Below, in pieces: positions 1 to 5,243 of a stretch of DNA of 7,427 nucleotides (its first letter is position 1; every line of letters begins with the position of its first letter). The stretch comes from Streptosporangiaceae bacterium. GTDB lineage: Bacteria; Actinomycetota; Actinomycetes; Streptosporangiales; Streptosporangiaceae. The notes under the pieces were generated by a model, which worked only from the letters and a program-made list of their open reading frames with translations, was not told the DNA's origin and made no database searches. Both the position numbers and the translations under genes were made by a program. The DNA lies in assembly GCA_030045215.1 (NCBI GenBank), contig JASIBJ010000810.1:1-7427 (forward strand), read 5' to 3'.

Positions 1-158
1 TGGGATGCGAATGCTTCCTTGAGCCTTCGCACGACGGGCGCCTCGATCGTCGATGACGCCGACCTGACGAACTCGCCCATTTCCTGGAGCTTGGCCATGA
101 CGGCCTTGCTCTCGACCCCGAACTCCTTCGCGAGTTCGTACACCCGAACCTTCGCCAC
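1..158 (-). CDS. infB: Translation initiation factor IF-2, N-terminal part (cut by window edge)
   Basis: IF-2 is the GTPase that places initiator fMet-tRNA on the 30S subunit and promotes 70S joining. Only the first 52 residues plus two bases of a codon are present. They begin [18 protein letters not shown] and continue with an [15 protein letters not shown] segment, which is the typical IF2_N domain of actinobacterial IF-2; the GTPase domain lies beyond base 1. The start is GTG at 156-158, preceded by an AGAGGGA ribosome binding site (about 5 nt upstream). It is the last gene of the rimP-nusA-ylxR-infB operon in this window, 236 bp downstream of ylxR, a gap that contains a repeat and hairpin array. 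The family call is very secure; the rest of the protein cannot be assessed. Confidence 0.95.
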   Translation of the reverse strand, partial: MAKVRVYELAKEFGVESKAVMAKLQEMGEFVRSASSTIEAPVVRRLKEAFAS

Positions 159-326
159 TGCGCTCCCTCTACCTGGCCCGGATGCCCGGACCCTCGCACC
201 GACCGGGGCAGCGCGTGCTCCGGACGGCGTCAGCTTGTGCTGTTCATCGCCGCATACTCATCGGGCGCTCATCGCAATCTCAGCCTTCTTCCCTCTCGGC
301 GCTTCCTGTCGTCCGCGCCGCGTGCC

Positions 327-399
327 GCTAGCCCGATCGGAGCTAGCGCTGTAGTGCTAGCTCCGCAGTAGCCTGCAGCGCTAGCCGCGCAGTGCTAGC
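327..399. repeat. GCTAGC direct-repeat array between ylxR and infB
   Basis: Five copies of the palindromic hexamer GCTAGC start at 327, 342, 356, 380 and 394. Three of them belong to a 14-bp unit of the form GCTAGC-NNN-G(C/T)AGT (342-355, 356-369, 380-393), interrupted by a degenerate 10-bp partial copy at 370-379. The last copy contains the TAG stop codon of ylxR. CTAG is usually scarce in GC-rich bacterial DNA, so five copies in 73 bp stand out. The remainder of the 159-394 gap shows no convincing gene. A very weak promoter-like pair (TTGCGA at 272-277, TATGCG at 251-256, minus strand, 15-bp spacer) is present upstream of infB. Confidence 0.85.
342..385 (-). promoter_or_regulatory. Perfect 10-bp hairpin downstream of ylxR (possible attenuator or terminator)
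   Basis: GCTAGCGCTG (342-351) is the exact reverse complement of CAGCGCTAGC (376-385), giving a 10-bp stem with a 24-nt loop. On the minus strand it begins 9 nt after the ylxR stop codon and lies about 180 nt upstream of the infB start. The 342-347 arm could instead pair with the GCTAGC at 327-332 (6 bp, 9-nt loop), so two mutually exclusive folds are possible. No T-run follows, so a classical intrinsic terminator is not supported. Regulatory function is inferred. Confidence 0.45.
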
Positions 400-664
400 C
401 AACAATGCCATCCAGGTATTCCGCAAGCTTGCCGTCCGGCAATGCCGCCGACAGGCGAAGAGCCCGCGGAAACGCCCGTCGGCGCTGGGCTCGCCCCAAG
501 CATTCCAGGCTTGGATGCAGATACGCACCCCGGCCAGGCAGCCGCGCGGCAACATCAGGAAGGATCTCGTCTCCTGTTGCCACCACGCGGATGAGCTCGG
601 ATCTGGCCGCGCGGACTCCGCACCCTACGCACGTCCGGATCGGTGTCACCGGTCGGGAAGCCAA
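395..664 (-). CDS. ylxR: YlxR family (DUF448) RNA-binding protein
   Basis: This is a small cytosolic YlxR/DUF448 protein, a family encoded between nusA and infB and thought to bind RNA or nucleic acid. In its 89 residues I see the family signature RTCVGCG (10-16, usually CVGCR), a LPGRGAYLHP stretch (42-51), a further cysteine at 55 and a basic RRRAFPRALR helix (61-70). The start is uncertain. TTG at 662-664 has an AGGGCGG-like site 6 nt upstream and gives the usual N-terminal length. GTG at 647-649 would give 84 residues but has no clear ribosome binding site. An ATG in the same frame far upstream, inside nusA, is unlikely. The gene begins about 30 bp after the nusA stop, consistent with co-transcription. 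Its TAG stop lies inside a GCTAGC repeat. Confidence 0.88.
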   Translation of the reverse strand: MASRPVTPIRTCVGCGVRAARSELIRVVATGDEILPDVAARLPGRGAYLHPSLECLGRAQRRRAFPRALRLSAALPDGKLAEYLDGIVG

Positions 665-695
665 CGGGGTCCGCCCTGCCTTCGCGTTATCCAGC

Positions 696-1784
696 TTACA
701 GGGCTTGCGCGTCCCCGGCACCCGGGCTGTCGCGCGGTTCATGCCCCGTTGGCGCATCCGCACTGTGCGCTGCACTCCCCTGATCGTCCGGTCCAGCCGA
801 GGCGGCCGCCGGGCCAGCGTCGGCCGTGTCGGCCCTGATGTCGATTCGCCATCCGGTCAGGCGGGCAGCAAGACGGACATTCTGCCCCTCCTTGCCGATG
901 GCCAGGGACAGCTGATAGTCCGGCACGATGACCTGGGCTACCCGGCCAGGAAGGTCGAGCACGTTCACCCTGGAGACTCTGGCTGGCGAGAGCGCGTGCG
1001 CGACAAACTCGGCCGGGTCGGCCGAGTAGTCCACTATGTCGATCTTCTCCCCGTGCAGCTCGGTCATCACGTTGCGCACCCTTGAGCCCATCGGCCCGAT
1101 GCAGGCGCCCTTGGCGTTGACGCCCTGCTGGTGTGAGATCACCGCGATCTTGCTGCGGTGGCCCGCCTCGCGTGCGATCGCGGCGATCTCGACCGCGCCC
1201 GACGCGATCTCGGGCACCTCCATGGCGAACAGCTTCTTGACCAGGTTGGGGTGGGTCCGCGAGAGCGTGACTGACGGGCCGCGATATCCCTTGTGCACGC
1301 GCAGGACATAGCACCGCAGGCGCTCGCCGTGCACGTAGCGCTCGCCAGGAACCTGCTCGGTCGGCGGCAGGATTGCCTCCAGTTTGCCGAGGTCAACCAG
1401 TACGGCGCGCGGGTCCTTGCCCTGCTGGATCACGCCGGCCACGACGTCACCCTCTCGCCCGGCGTACTCGCCGAAGGTCAGCTCGTCCTCGGCGTCCCGC
1501 AGCCGCTGCAGTATCACCTGCCGCGCGGTAGTGGCGGCGATCCGCCCGAACCCGGCCGGGGTGTCGTCGTACTCCCTGGCCTGCTGGCCTTCCTCGGCCG
1601 GCTCAATCGCCCAGACCGTCACGTGGCCGCTGCTGCGGTTCACCTCTACCCTGGCGTTCGGCGCCGCGCCCTCGGTCTTGTGGTAAGCGACGAGCAGCGC
1701 ATCCTCGATCGCCTTGATCGCCAATTCAAGGGATATGTCCTTCTCGGCCTCCAGGCTCCGCAGGACGCCCAGGTCAATGTCCAC
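696..1784 (-). CDS. nusA: Transcription termination/antitermination factor NusA
   Basis: NusA binds RNA polymerase and nascent RNA, and controls pausing, termination and rRNA antitermination. The 362-residue product has the RNAP-binding N-terminal domain (about 1-105, starting [17 protein letters not shown]), an S1 domain (about 107-175), KH1 with [14 protein letters not shown] (227-239) and KH2 with [17 protein letters not shown] (296-312). After residue about 318 there is only a low-complexity Ala/Asp/Gly/Pro tail. The acidic repeats of E. coli NusA are absent, as is normal in actinobacteria. The start is GTG at 1782-1784. It lies inside the end of rimP (11-bp overlap), and a GGAGGAACACTAG stretch about 9 nt upstream can act as ribosome binding site. 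Translational coupling to rimP is likely. Confidence 0.97.
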   Translation of the reverse strand: MDIDLGVLRSLEAEKDISLELAIKAIEDALLVAYHKTEGAAPNARVEVNRSSGHVTVWAIEPAEEGQQAREYDDTPAGFGRIAATTARQVILQRLRDAEDELTFGEYAGREGDVVAGVIQQGKDPRAVLVDLGKLEAILPPTEQVPGERYVHGERLRCYVLRVHKGYRGPSVTLSRTHPNLVKKLFAMEVPEIASGAVEIAAIAREAGHRSKIAVISHQQGVNAKGACIGPMGSRVRNVMTELHGEKIDIVDYSADPAEFVAHALSPARVSRVNVLDLPGRVAQVIVPDYQLSLAIGKEGQNVRLAARLTGWRIDIRADTADAGPAAASAGPDDQGSAAHSADAPTGHEPRDSPGAGDAQAL

Positions 1785-2493
1785 CTAGTGTTCCTCCGCC
1801 CTGGTCCTCGTCGGAGGGCTCCTCGTCCTCGCCCGGCTCCAGGAGTCCGAACTCGACCTGCACGCGGCCAGGGCCAAGCTCGGCGTAGGCGTACTCGCGG
1901 AGTTCTCCATCGCAGTCCAGCGTCACGCCGCTGTCGCTCAAGCCTGCGATCCGACCTTGCACGGAAGCCGCCTCGTTCCCGCTATGAGCAGCAGCTTCCC
2001 CCGTCAGCGGCGCGATGACGAGCCGTCCGATTGCGCGGCGCCAGTGCCGCGGCTGCGTCAGCGGCCGGTCCACGCCCGGCGAGGAGACCTCGAGGGTGTA
2101 CGGCAAATCGCCCATTTCGGTGGCGCCATCGAGACGGGCCGACATTTCCCGGCTGGCCAGCGCGATGGTGTCCAGGCTCACGCCGCCGTCGGCATCGACG
2201 ATCACGCGCAGCAGCCGGCGGCGGCCGGCTCCGGTGACGCGGACGCTCTCCAGGTCCATGCCCATGGCGTGGGCAACCGGCTCAAGCAGACGGACCAGCC
2301 GGTCGGCATTGGGCAGGCCAGCCCCGGTGACCGCAGTCTCTCGGCGCCGGTCGGACGCCCCCGTTACCGCCCGGTCCGCCTTCGCCCCGCTCGCCCGGTC
2401 GTCCCTGGCTCTGCTCGGCGTGGCGCGCGCACCCGACCCCCTGGCGCCGGGGCGAGCATCACCGCGCGAACCGTGACGGGAGCCACCGTGCAT
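1774..2493 (-). CDS. rimP: Ribosome maturation factor RimP
   Basis: RimP assists 30S subunit maturation. The 239-residue product carries the N-terminal RimP domain at about 60-150, with [11 protein letters not shown] (98-108) and [15 protein letters not shown] (132-146), followed by a C-terminal SH3-like domain (about 153-215) and an acidic tail. Residues 1-58 are an Arg/Gly/Ala/Ser-rich, probably disordered extension that makes the protein longer than the usual 150-200 residues. ATG at 2491-2493 is favoured because GAGGAGG sits 5 nt upstream. The frame stays open far further upstream, but that part is antisense to the ferritin-like genes and has no other good start. It is the first gene of the operon, with its 3' end overlapping nusA. 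Confidence 0.95.
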   Translation of the reverse strand: MHGGSRHGSRGDARPGARGSGARATPSRARDDRASGAKADRAVTGASDRRRETAVTGAGLPNADRLVRLLEPVAHAMGMDLESVRVTGAGRRRLLRVIVDADGGVSLDTIALASREMSARLDGATEMGDLPYTLEVSSPGVDRPLTQPRHWRRAIGRLVIAPLTGEAAAHSGNEAASVQGRIAGLSDSGVTLDCDGELREYAYAELGPGRVQVEFGLLEPGEDEEPSDEDQGGGTLGGH

Positions 2494-2523
2494 GACGACC
2501 TCCTCGCCGGCGAGCTGTGCTGT

Positions 2524-2568
2524 TGTATACCAGGCGTGATCTAGCCTAGCCGGGATGTGGCGATGCAA
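2524..2568 (-). promoter_or_regulatory. Candidate promoter of the rimP-nusA-infB operon
   Basis: The minus strand upstream of rimP holds several sigma-70-like elements, none ideal: TTGCAT (2563-2568) with TAGATC (2538-2543) at a 19-bp spacer, TAGGCT (2543-2548), and TATACA (2524-2529), about 30 bp before the rimP start. The location suits an operon promoter, but which element is used cannot be decided by eye. Confidence 0.3.
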
Positions 2569-2671
2569 GCCGACGCCTGGCCGGCCTGGGTGCGCTGCGC
2601 GTGCCCGTGGCCCGCTCGTGCCATGCTGAGATGCTGCAGGCCCGGTGACCAGGCACGCTGTGCCCGGCAAC

Positions 2672-2755
2672 CACGGTGCTGATAAGCACGGTGCTGCTGA
2701 TAAGGACGGCACTGCCGACAAGCACGGTGCTGGTGATAAGCACGGTGCTCGCAAG
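2672..2755. repeat. 18-bp tandem repeat with embedded AGCAC-G-GTGCT dyad
   Basis: Five adjoining units occupy 2672-2686 (15 bp), 2687-2704 (18), 2705-2722 (18, diverged), 2723-2740 (18) and 2741-2755 (15); a decayed trace continues to about 2768. The consensus is CACGGTGCTGGTGATAAG. At the unit junctions the 11-bp dyad AGCAC-G-GTGCT is perfect at 2685-2695, 2721-2731 and 2739-2749, with imperfect copies at 2670-2680 and 2703-2713. Dyad centres are at 2675, 2690, 2708, 2726 and 2744. The array ends 40 bp before the lipoprotein gene start and lies in the 301-bp divergent gap (2494-2794). Apart from it and the rimP promoter candidates I see nothing in that gap. Confidence 0.85.
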
Positions 2756-2794
2756 CACAGTCGCGAAGAATGATGAGCGAGAGGAGGCAGCCGC

Positions 2795-3313
2795 TTGGCC
2801 GTCGGCCCTACTAGGCGCGCGGTGCTCGCCGCCTCCGCGGCCGCGGTGCCGCTGCTGGTGAGCGCGTGCCGCGGCGTCCAGGTGCTGGGCACGCCCCCGC
2901 CGGTGCCACGCGATGTCCGGCTGCTGCACTCCGCCATCACGGCCGAACGGCTCATGGTCTCCCGGTACCGGGCCGCGGTCGCGCAGGCCGGCTCGGCGGG
3001 ACACCAGACCGTGACGGCGCTGACCGGGATCCTGGCCGAGCACGAACAGCACCTAGCCCAGCTGAGCGCGACCCTCGTCGTGCCGGCCGGGACTGCCTCG
3101 CGGCTGCCGGCTGCCGCGGCAACCAGTACGCCGCTGCCGGCCGGGCTGGCGGCCGGGCTGCTCGCGCTGGAGAGCGCCGAGCAGGATGCGTCGAATACGC
3201 TCGCGGGCCAGTTGCTCGGGGTGCCGCCAGCCCTGGCGCAGCTCATGGCGAGCATCTCCGCGTCCGAGGCCACGCACGTGACCGTGCTCCGCTCGCTCGG
3301 GCGGGTCCCGTGA
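2795..3313 (+). CDS. Predicted exported ferritin-like lipoprotein
   Basis: This is a 172-residue protein with an N-terminal twin-arginine-like TRR (6-8), a hydrophobic segment (9-22) and a lipobox VSAC with Cys25, so it is predicted to be a lipid-anchored extracytoplasmic protein. The mature part looks like an all-helical ferritin-like bundle. Possible metal ligands are Glu51 (AITAERLMVSRY), the EHEQH cluster (82-86), Glu126/Glu129 (LESAEQ) and Glu158/His161 (SEATH). Metal binding is not proven. The start is TTG at 2795, because GAGGAGG lies 7 nt upstream and in-frame stops at 2771 and 2774 rule out a longer product. Its stop overlaps the start of the DUF4439 gene (GTGA), so the two are probably translationally coupled. 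This pair next to rimP resembles the Streptomyces arrangement; function is unknown. Confidence 0.82.
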   Translation: MAVGPTRRAVLAASAAAVPLLVSACRGVQVLGTPPPVPRDVRLLHSAITAERLMVSRYRAAVAQAGSAGHQTVTALTGILAEHEQHLAQLSATLVVPAGTASRLPAAAATSTPLPAGLAAGLLALESAEQDASNTLAGQLLGVPPALAQLMASISASEATHVTVLRSLGRVP

Positions 3314-3792
3314 CCGGCGCCGCCAGGGCGGTTGGCCCTCAGGCAATCGCGAAGCTGCAGGCCGCCCTCGCGGCGGAGCAGGCCGCGTGCTACGGGTACG
3401 GTGTCGTGGGCGCGTACCTGTCCGGGGCCGACGCGGCCAGGGCCACTTCCGACTGGGTCGCGCACGAACTGGCCAGGGACAGCCTGGCCGCGACCATTTC
3501 CGCGGCCGGCGCGGACCCGGTACCGGCCGCGGTCGCGTACCGGCTGCCGATCCAGGTCCACTCCGCCGAGCAGGCTACGGCGCTGGCCGCGATCCTGGAG
3601 GATCGGGTCGCGCAGGCATATATCGGACTGGTCGGCCTCACCGACCTGACCTTGCGGGCACTGGGTGCCCGCTTGCTTCGTGACGCGGCACTGCGGGCCA
3701 CGATCTGGAGCCACGCGACAGCCGCCTTCCCTGGGCTCAGCAGCAGCCTGGGTGCGCCAGGAACGACGCCGGCCATCAGCGAGCCTGGCTGA
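3310..3792 (+). CDS. DUF4439 ferritin-like domain protein
   Basis: This 160-residue protein matches what I know of the DUF4439 ferritin-like family. It has a first helix with AAEQAACYGYGVVGAYL (21-37, Glu23 and Tyr30), a second helix with HELARDSL (52-59), an AYRLP motif (76-80), a third helix with ILEDRVAQAY (95-104) and a final helix ending near FPGL (140-143). No signal peptide or membrane segment is visible, so unlike its upstream partner it appears cytosolic. The start is GTG at 3310-3312, overlapping the preceding stop codon; coupling explains the lack of a separate strong ribosome binding site. The biochemical role is unknown. Iron or oxidative-stress roles are only suggested by the fold, and the full set of diiron ligands is not obvious. 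Confidence 0.82.
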   Translation: MTGAARAVGPQAIAKLQAALAAEQAACYGYGVVGAYLSGADAARATSDWVAHELARDSLAATISAAGADPVPAAVAYRLPIQVHSAEQATALAAILEDRVAQAYIGLVGLTDLTLRALGARLLRDAALRATIWSHATAAFPGLSSSLGAPGTTPAISEPG

Positions 3793-3865
3793 CCGAATCC
3801 TGCCCGCGAAGATCGACGAGCCGTCCGCGGCCGGGAGCGGTCGTCCGCCGCAGGCTGACGGGGGT

Positions 3866-3887
3866 GGCAGGCGTTCAGGCGCCTGCC
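3866..3887. terminator. Bidirectional hairpin between convergent genes
   Basis: GGCAGGCG (3866-3873) and CGCCTGCC (3880-3887) form a perfect 8-bp GC-rich stem with a 6-nt loop. The hairpin lies 74 bp after the DUF4439 stop and contains the stop codon (3875-3877) of the convergent minus-strand gene in its loop. There is no T-run on either side, so it would be a U-less terminator or mRNA 3'-end stabiliser, as often seen in actinobacteria. The structure is certain; the function is inferred. Confidence 0.55.
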
Positions 3888-4183
3888 GACAGGACGTGCT
3901 CGATCATGGTGGCGGCGCCCTCGAGGTCCTCGCCCGCAGCGATGCGCTCGGCCCAGGACCACCAGAACCACCACAGCCCGTCCTGCCCGCGCCCGGCATA
4001 GACATCCTCGGCCAGGGCAGCCGCCGACGGGTTCACCACGTGCAAGCTCGGAACGCGGCCCGGAGGCGTCATCAGCCTCGTCCGCAAGCCGTGGTCTGCC
4101 AGCACCTCAGCGAGTCCCTCAAGCCTGGCCAGACTGGTGCGCCACGTCGCAGCGCCGCTGGCCTGCTGAGCCTCCATTGTCAT
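3875..4183 (-). CDS. Small conserved-looking Trp-rich protein of unknown function
   Basis: This 102-residue, probably cytosolic protein has no signal peptide. It has an N-terminal helical part (about 10-32, TWRTSLARLEGLAEVLADHGL), a short beta-like stretch with PSLHVVNP (45-52), then EDVYAGRGQDG (59-69) and a striking WWFWWSWAERI (71-81), followed by a C-terminal helix. I recognise this architecture as that of small hypothetical proteins found near XRE/DUF5753 regulators in actinomycetes, but I cannot assign a function. The start ATG at 4181-4183 has AGAGG 7 nt upstream; an internal ATG two codons later is less well placed. It is transcribed divergently from the XRE gene with a 197-bp shared upstream region, suggesting the regulator may control it or act with it. 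Confidence 0.8.
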   Translation of the reverse strand: MTMEAQQASGAATWRTSLARLEGLAEVLADHGLRTRLMTPPGRVPSLHVVNPSAAALAEDVYAGRGQDGLWWFWWSWAERIAAGEDLEGAATMIEHVLSAGA

Positions 4184-4380
4184 GTTGTCACCTCTGGTAG
4201 CTGATACACAGCATAGAGTAATGACATTCTCTTAAGATGGCGCCAGTTTGGCCCAGAAGTGCAACATGCATGGCGACGTTGGCAGGCTGCTCTTTACATG
4301 GATCCCATCCCGGTACTGGACGCAGAGGCAGCCGCCCGCCAGACTAAACGCACCGCCAGGAGAGGGGCGGAGGTGAAACG
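4184..4380. promoter_or_regulatory. Divergent promoter region with adjacent palindromes
   Basis: This 197-bp gap serves the minus-strand small gene and the plus-strand XRE gene. It has an AT-richer core around 4200-4240. Two 8-bp perfect palindromes abut each other, TCTTAAGA (4230-4237) and TGGCGCCA (4238-4245), and a third, CATGCATG, lies at 4265-4272. For the minus gene a weak promoter can be drawn as TTAAGA (4230-4235) and TATGCT (4210-4215) with a short 14-bp spacer, so the first palindrome would overlap the -35 element. No good plus-strand promoter stands out. The palindromes are plausible operators for the XRE protein, by inference only. Confidence 0.4.
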
Positions 4381-5232
4381 TTGCCAAGCGCGCAGAGCCC
4401 GACAGTCCGGCGGCGCCGCCTTGCGCTGGAACTCAGGCGTCTTCGCGAGTCCGCCAAGCTGACGTGCGAGGAAGTAGCCGAGCGCCTTGAGTGCTCAGCG
4501 TCCAAGATCAGCAGGGTGGAAACCGGCAGGGTCTCGGTGTCACCCCGCGACGTCCGGGACATGCTGGAGATCTACGGGACACCGCCCGAGCAGCGGGACA
4601 GCCTAGTCCAGCTGGCCAGGGATTCCCGTCAGAAGGGCTGGTGGCACGCGTACGGGGACACCGTGCAGCCGCATTTCGCGACCTACCTCGGGCTGGAGAG
4701 CGCCGCGTCGGAAATCAGGATCTACGAGGTCAACCTGATTCCCGGCCTGCTGCAGACCGAGGACTACGCCCGCGCCGTGATCACCGCCGGCATGGTCAAC
4801 AGCCCGCGGGCCGACATCGAGCGGCACGTCGCGCTGCGGATGGAACGGCAGCGGCTGGCCCGGTCAAGTCCGCCCAAGGTGTGGGCGGTGCTGGACGAAG
4901 CCGCGCTGCGCCGCCATGTCGGCGGGCCTGAGGTCATGCGCGAGCAACTGGAGTACTTGCAGGAGCTCGCCAGCCTGCGGAACGTGAACCTGCAGATCAT
5001 CCCGTTCGGCGGCGGCGCACACCCGGCCATGGGCCGGCCGTTCGTGATCCTCGTCTTCGGGGAGACGATCGACCCCGACGTGGTTTACCTGGAGGACCTG
5101 ACGAGCGCACTGTGGGTGGAGAACGTCGACGAGGTCGATCGCTACAACGTCTTCTTCAACCACCTGCGCGCAAGCGCCCTGTCGTTTGAGGAGTCCGGCG
5201 CGCTGATTACCGCCGCGCTCAAGGAGATGTAG
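4381..5232 (+). CDS. XRE-family regulator with DUF5753 domain (Scr1/WhiJ-like)
   Basis: This is a cytosolic DNA-binding protein of 283 residues. An N-terminal helix-turn-helix of the XRE/Cro-C1 type spans about 12-66, with LTCEEVAERLECSASKISR (27-45) including the recognition helix, and VETG just after. The C-terminal DUF5753 domain (about 98-275) starts with YLGLESAASEIRIYEVNLIPG-like sequence and contains GLLQTEDYARA (122-132), LRRHVGG (176-182) and LQIIPFGGG (204-212). Such regulators in actinomycetes affect development or antibiotic production and are usually next to a DUF397 gene; none is visible here. The start is TTG at 4381, chosen for GGAGG 7 nt upstream and full retention of the HTH. 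It is divergent from the 102-residue Trp-rich protein and convergent with the HelR-like gene (11-bp gap). Confidence 0.93.
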   Translation: MPSAQSPTVRRRRLALELRRLRESAKLTCEEVAERLECSASKISRVETGRVSVSPRDVRDMLEIYGTPPEQRDSLVQLARDSRQKGWWHAYGDTVQPHFATYLGLESAASEIRIYEVNLIPGLLQTEDYARAVITAGMVNSPRADIERHVALRMERQRLARSSPPKVWAVLDEAALRRHVGGPEVMREQLEYLQELASLRNVNLQIIPFGGGAHPAMGRPFVILVFGETIDPDVVYLEDLTSALWVENVDEVDRYNVFFNHLRASALSFEESGALITAALKEM

Positions 5233-5243
5233 TCCGGCCGCCT

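Noticed and set aside
405..1085. Long plus-strand ORFs opposite ylxR and nusA
   Set aside because: They are shadows of confidently identified minus-strand genes, which GC-rich DNA commonly produces.
2672..2768. CRISPR-like array
   Set aside because: Units are head-to-tail without unique spacers, are too short, and no cas genes are present.
2676..2861. Small plus-strand ORF across the tandem repeat
   Set aside because: Its sequence is just the translated repeat (STVL units) and then an out-of-frame reading of the lipoprotein gene; no ribosome binding site supports it.
2494..3714. Upstream open extension of the rimP frame (would make a 646-residue protein)
   Set aside because: It is antisense to both ferritin-like genes and crosses the tandem repeat; the translation is low-complexity, and rimP has a well-placed ATG with GAGGAGG at 2493.
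4259..4462. Small plus-strand ORF upstream of the XRE gene
   Set aside because: It runs into the XRE gene in another frame, its codon use does not look coding, and the strong ribosome binding site fits the TTG at 4381 instead.
3875..5232. Toxin-antitoxin module formed by the small protein and XRE regulator
   Set aside because: The genes are divergent rather than in one operon, the regulator has a large DUF5753 domain, and the small protein shows no known toxin motif.
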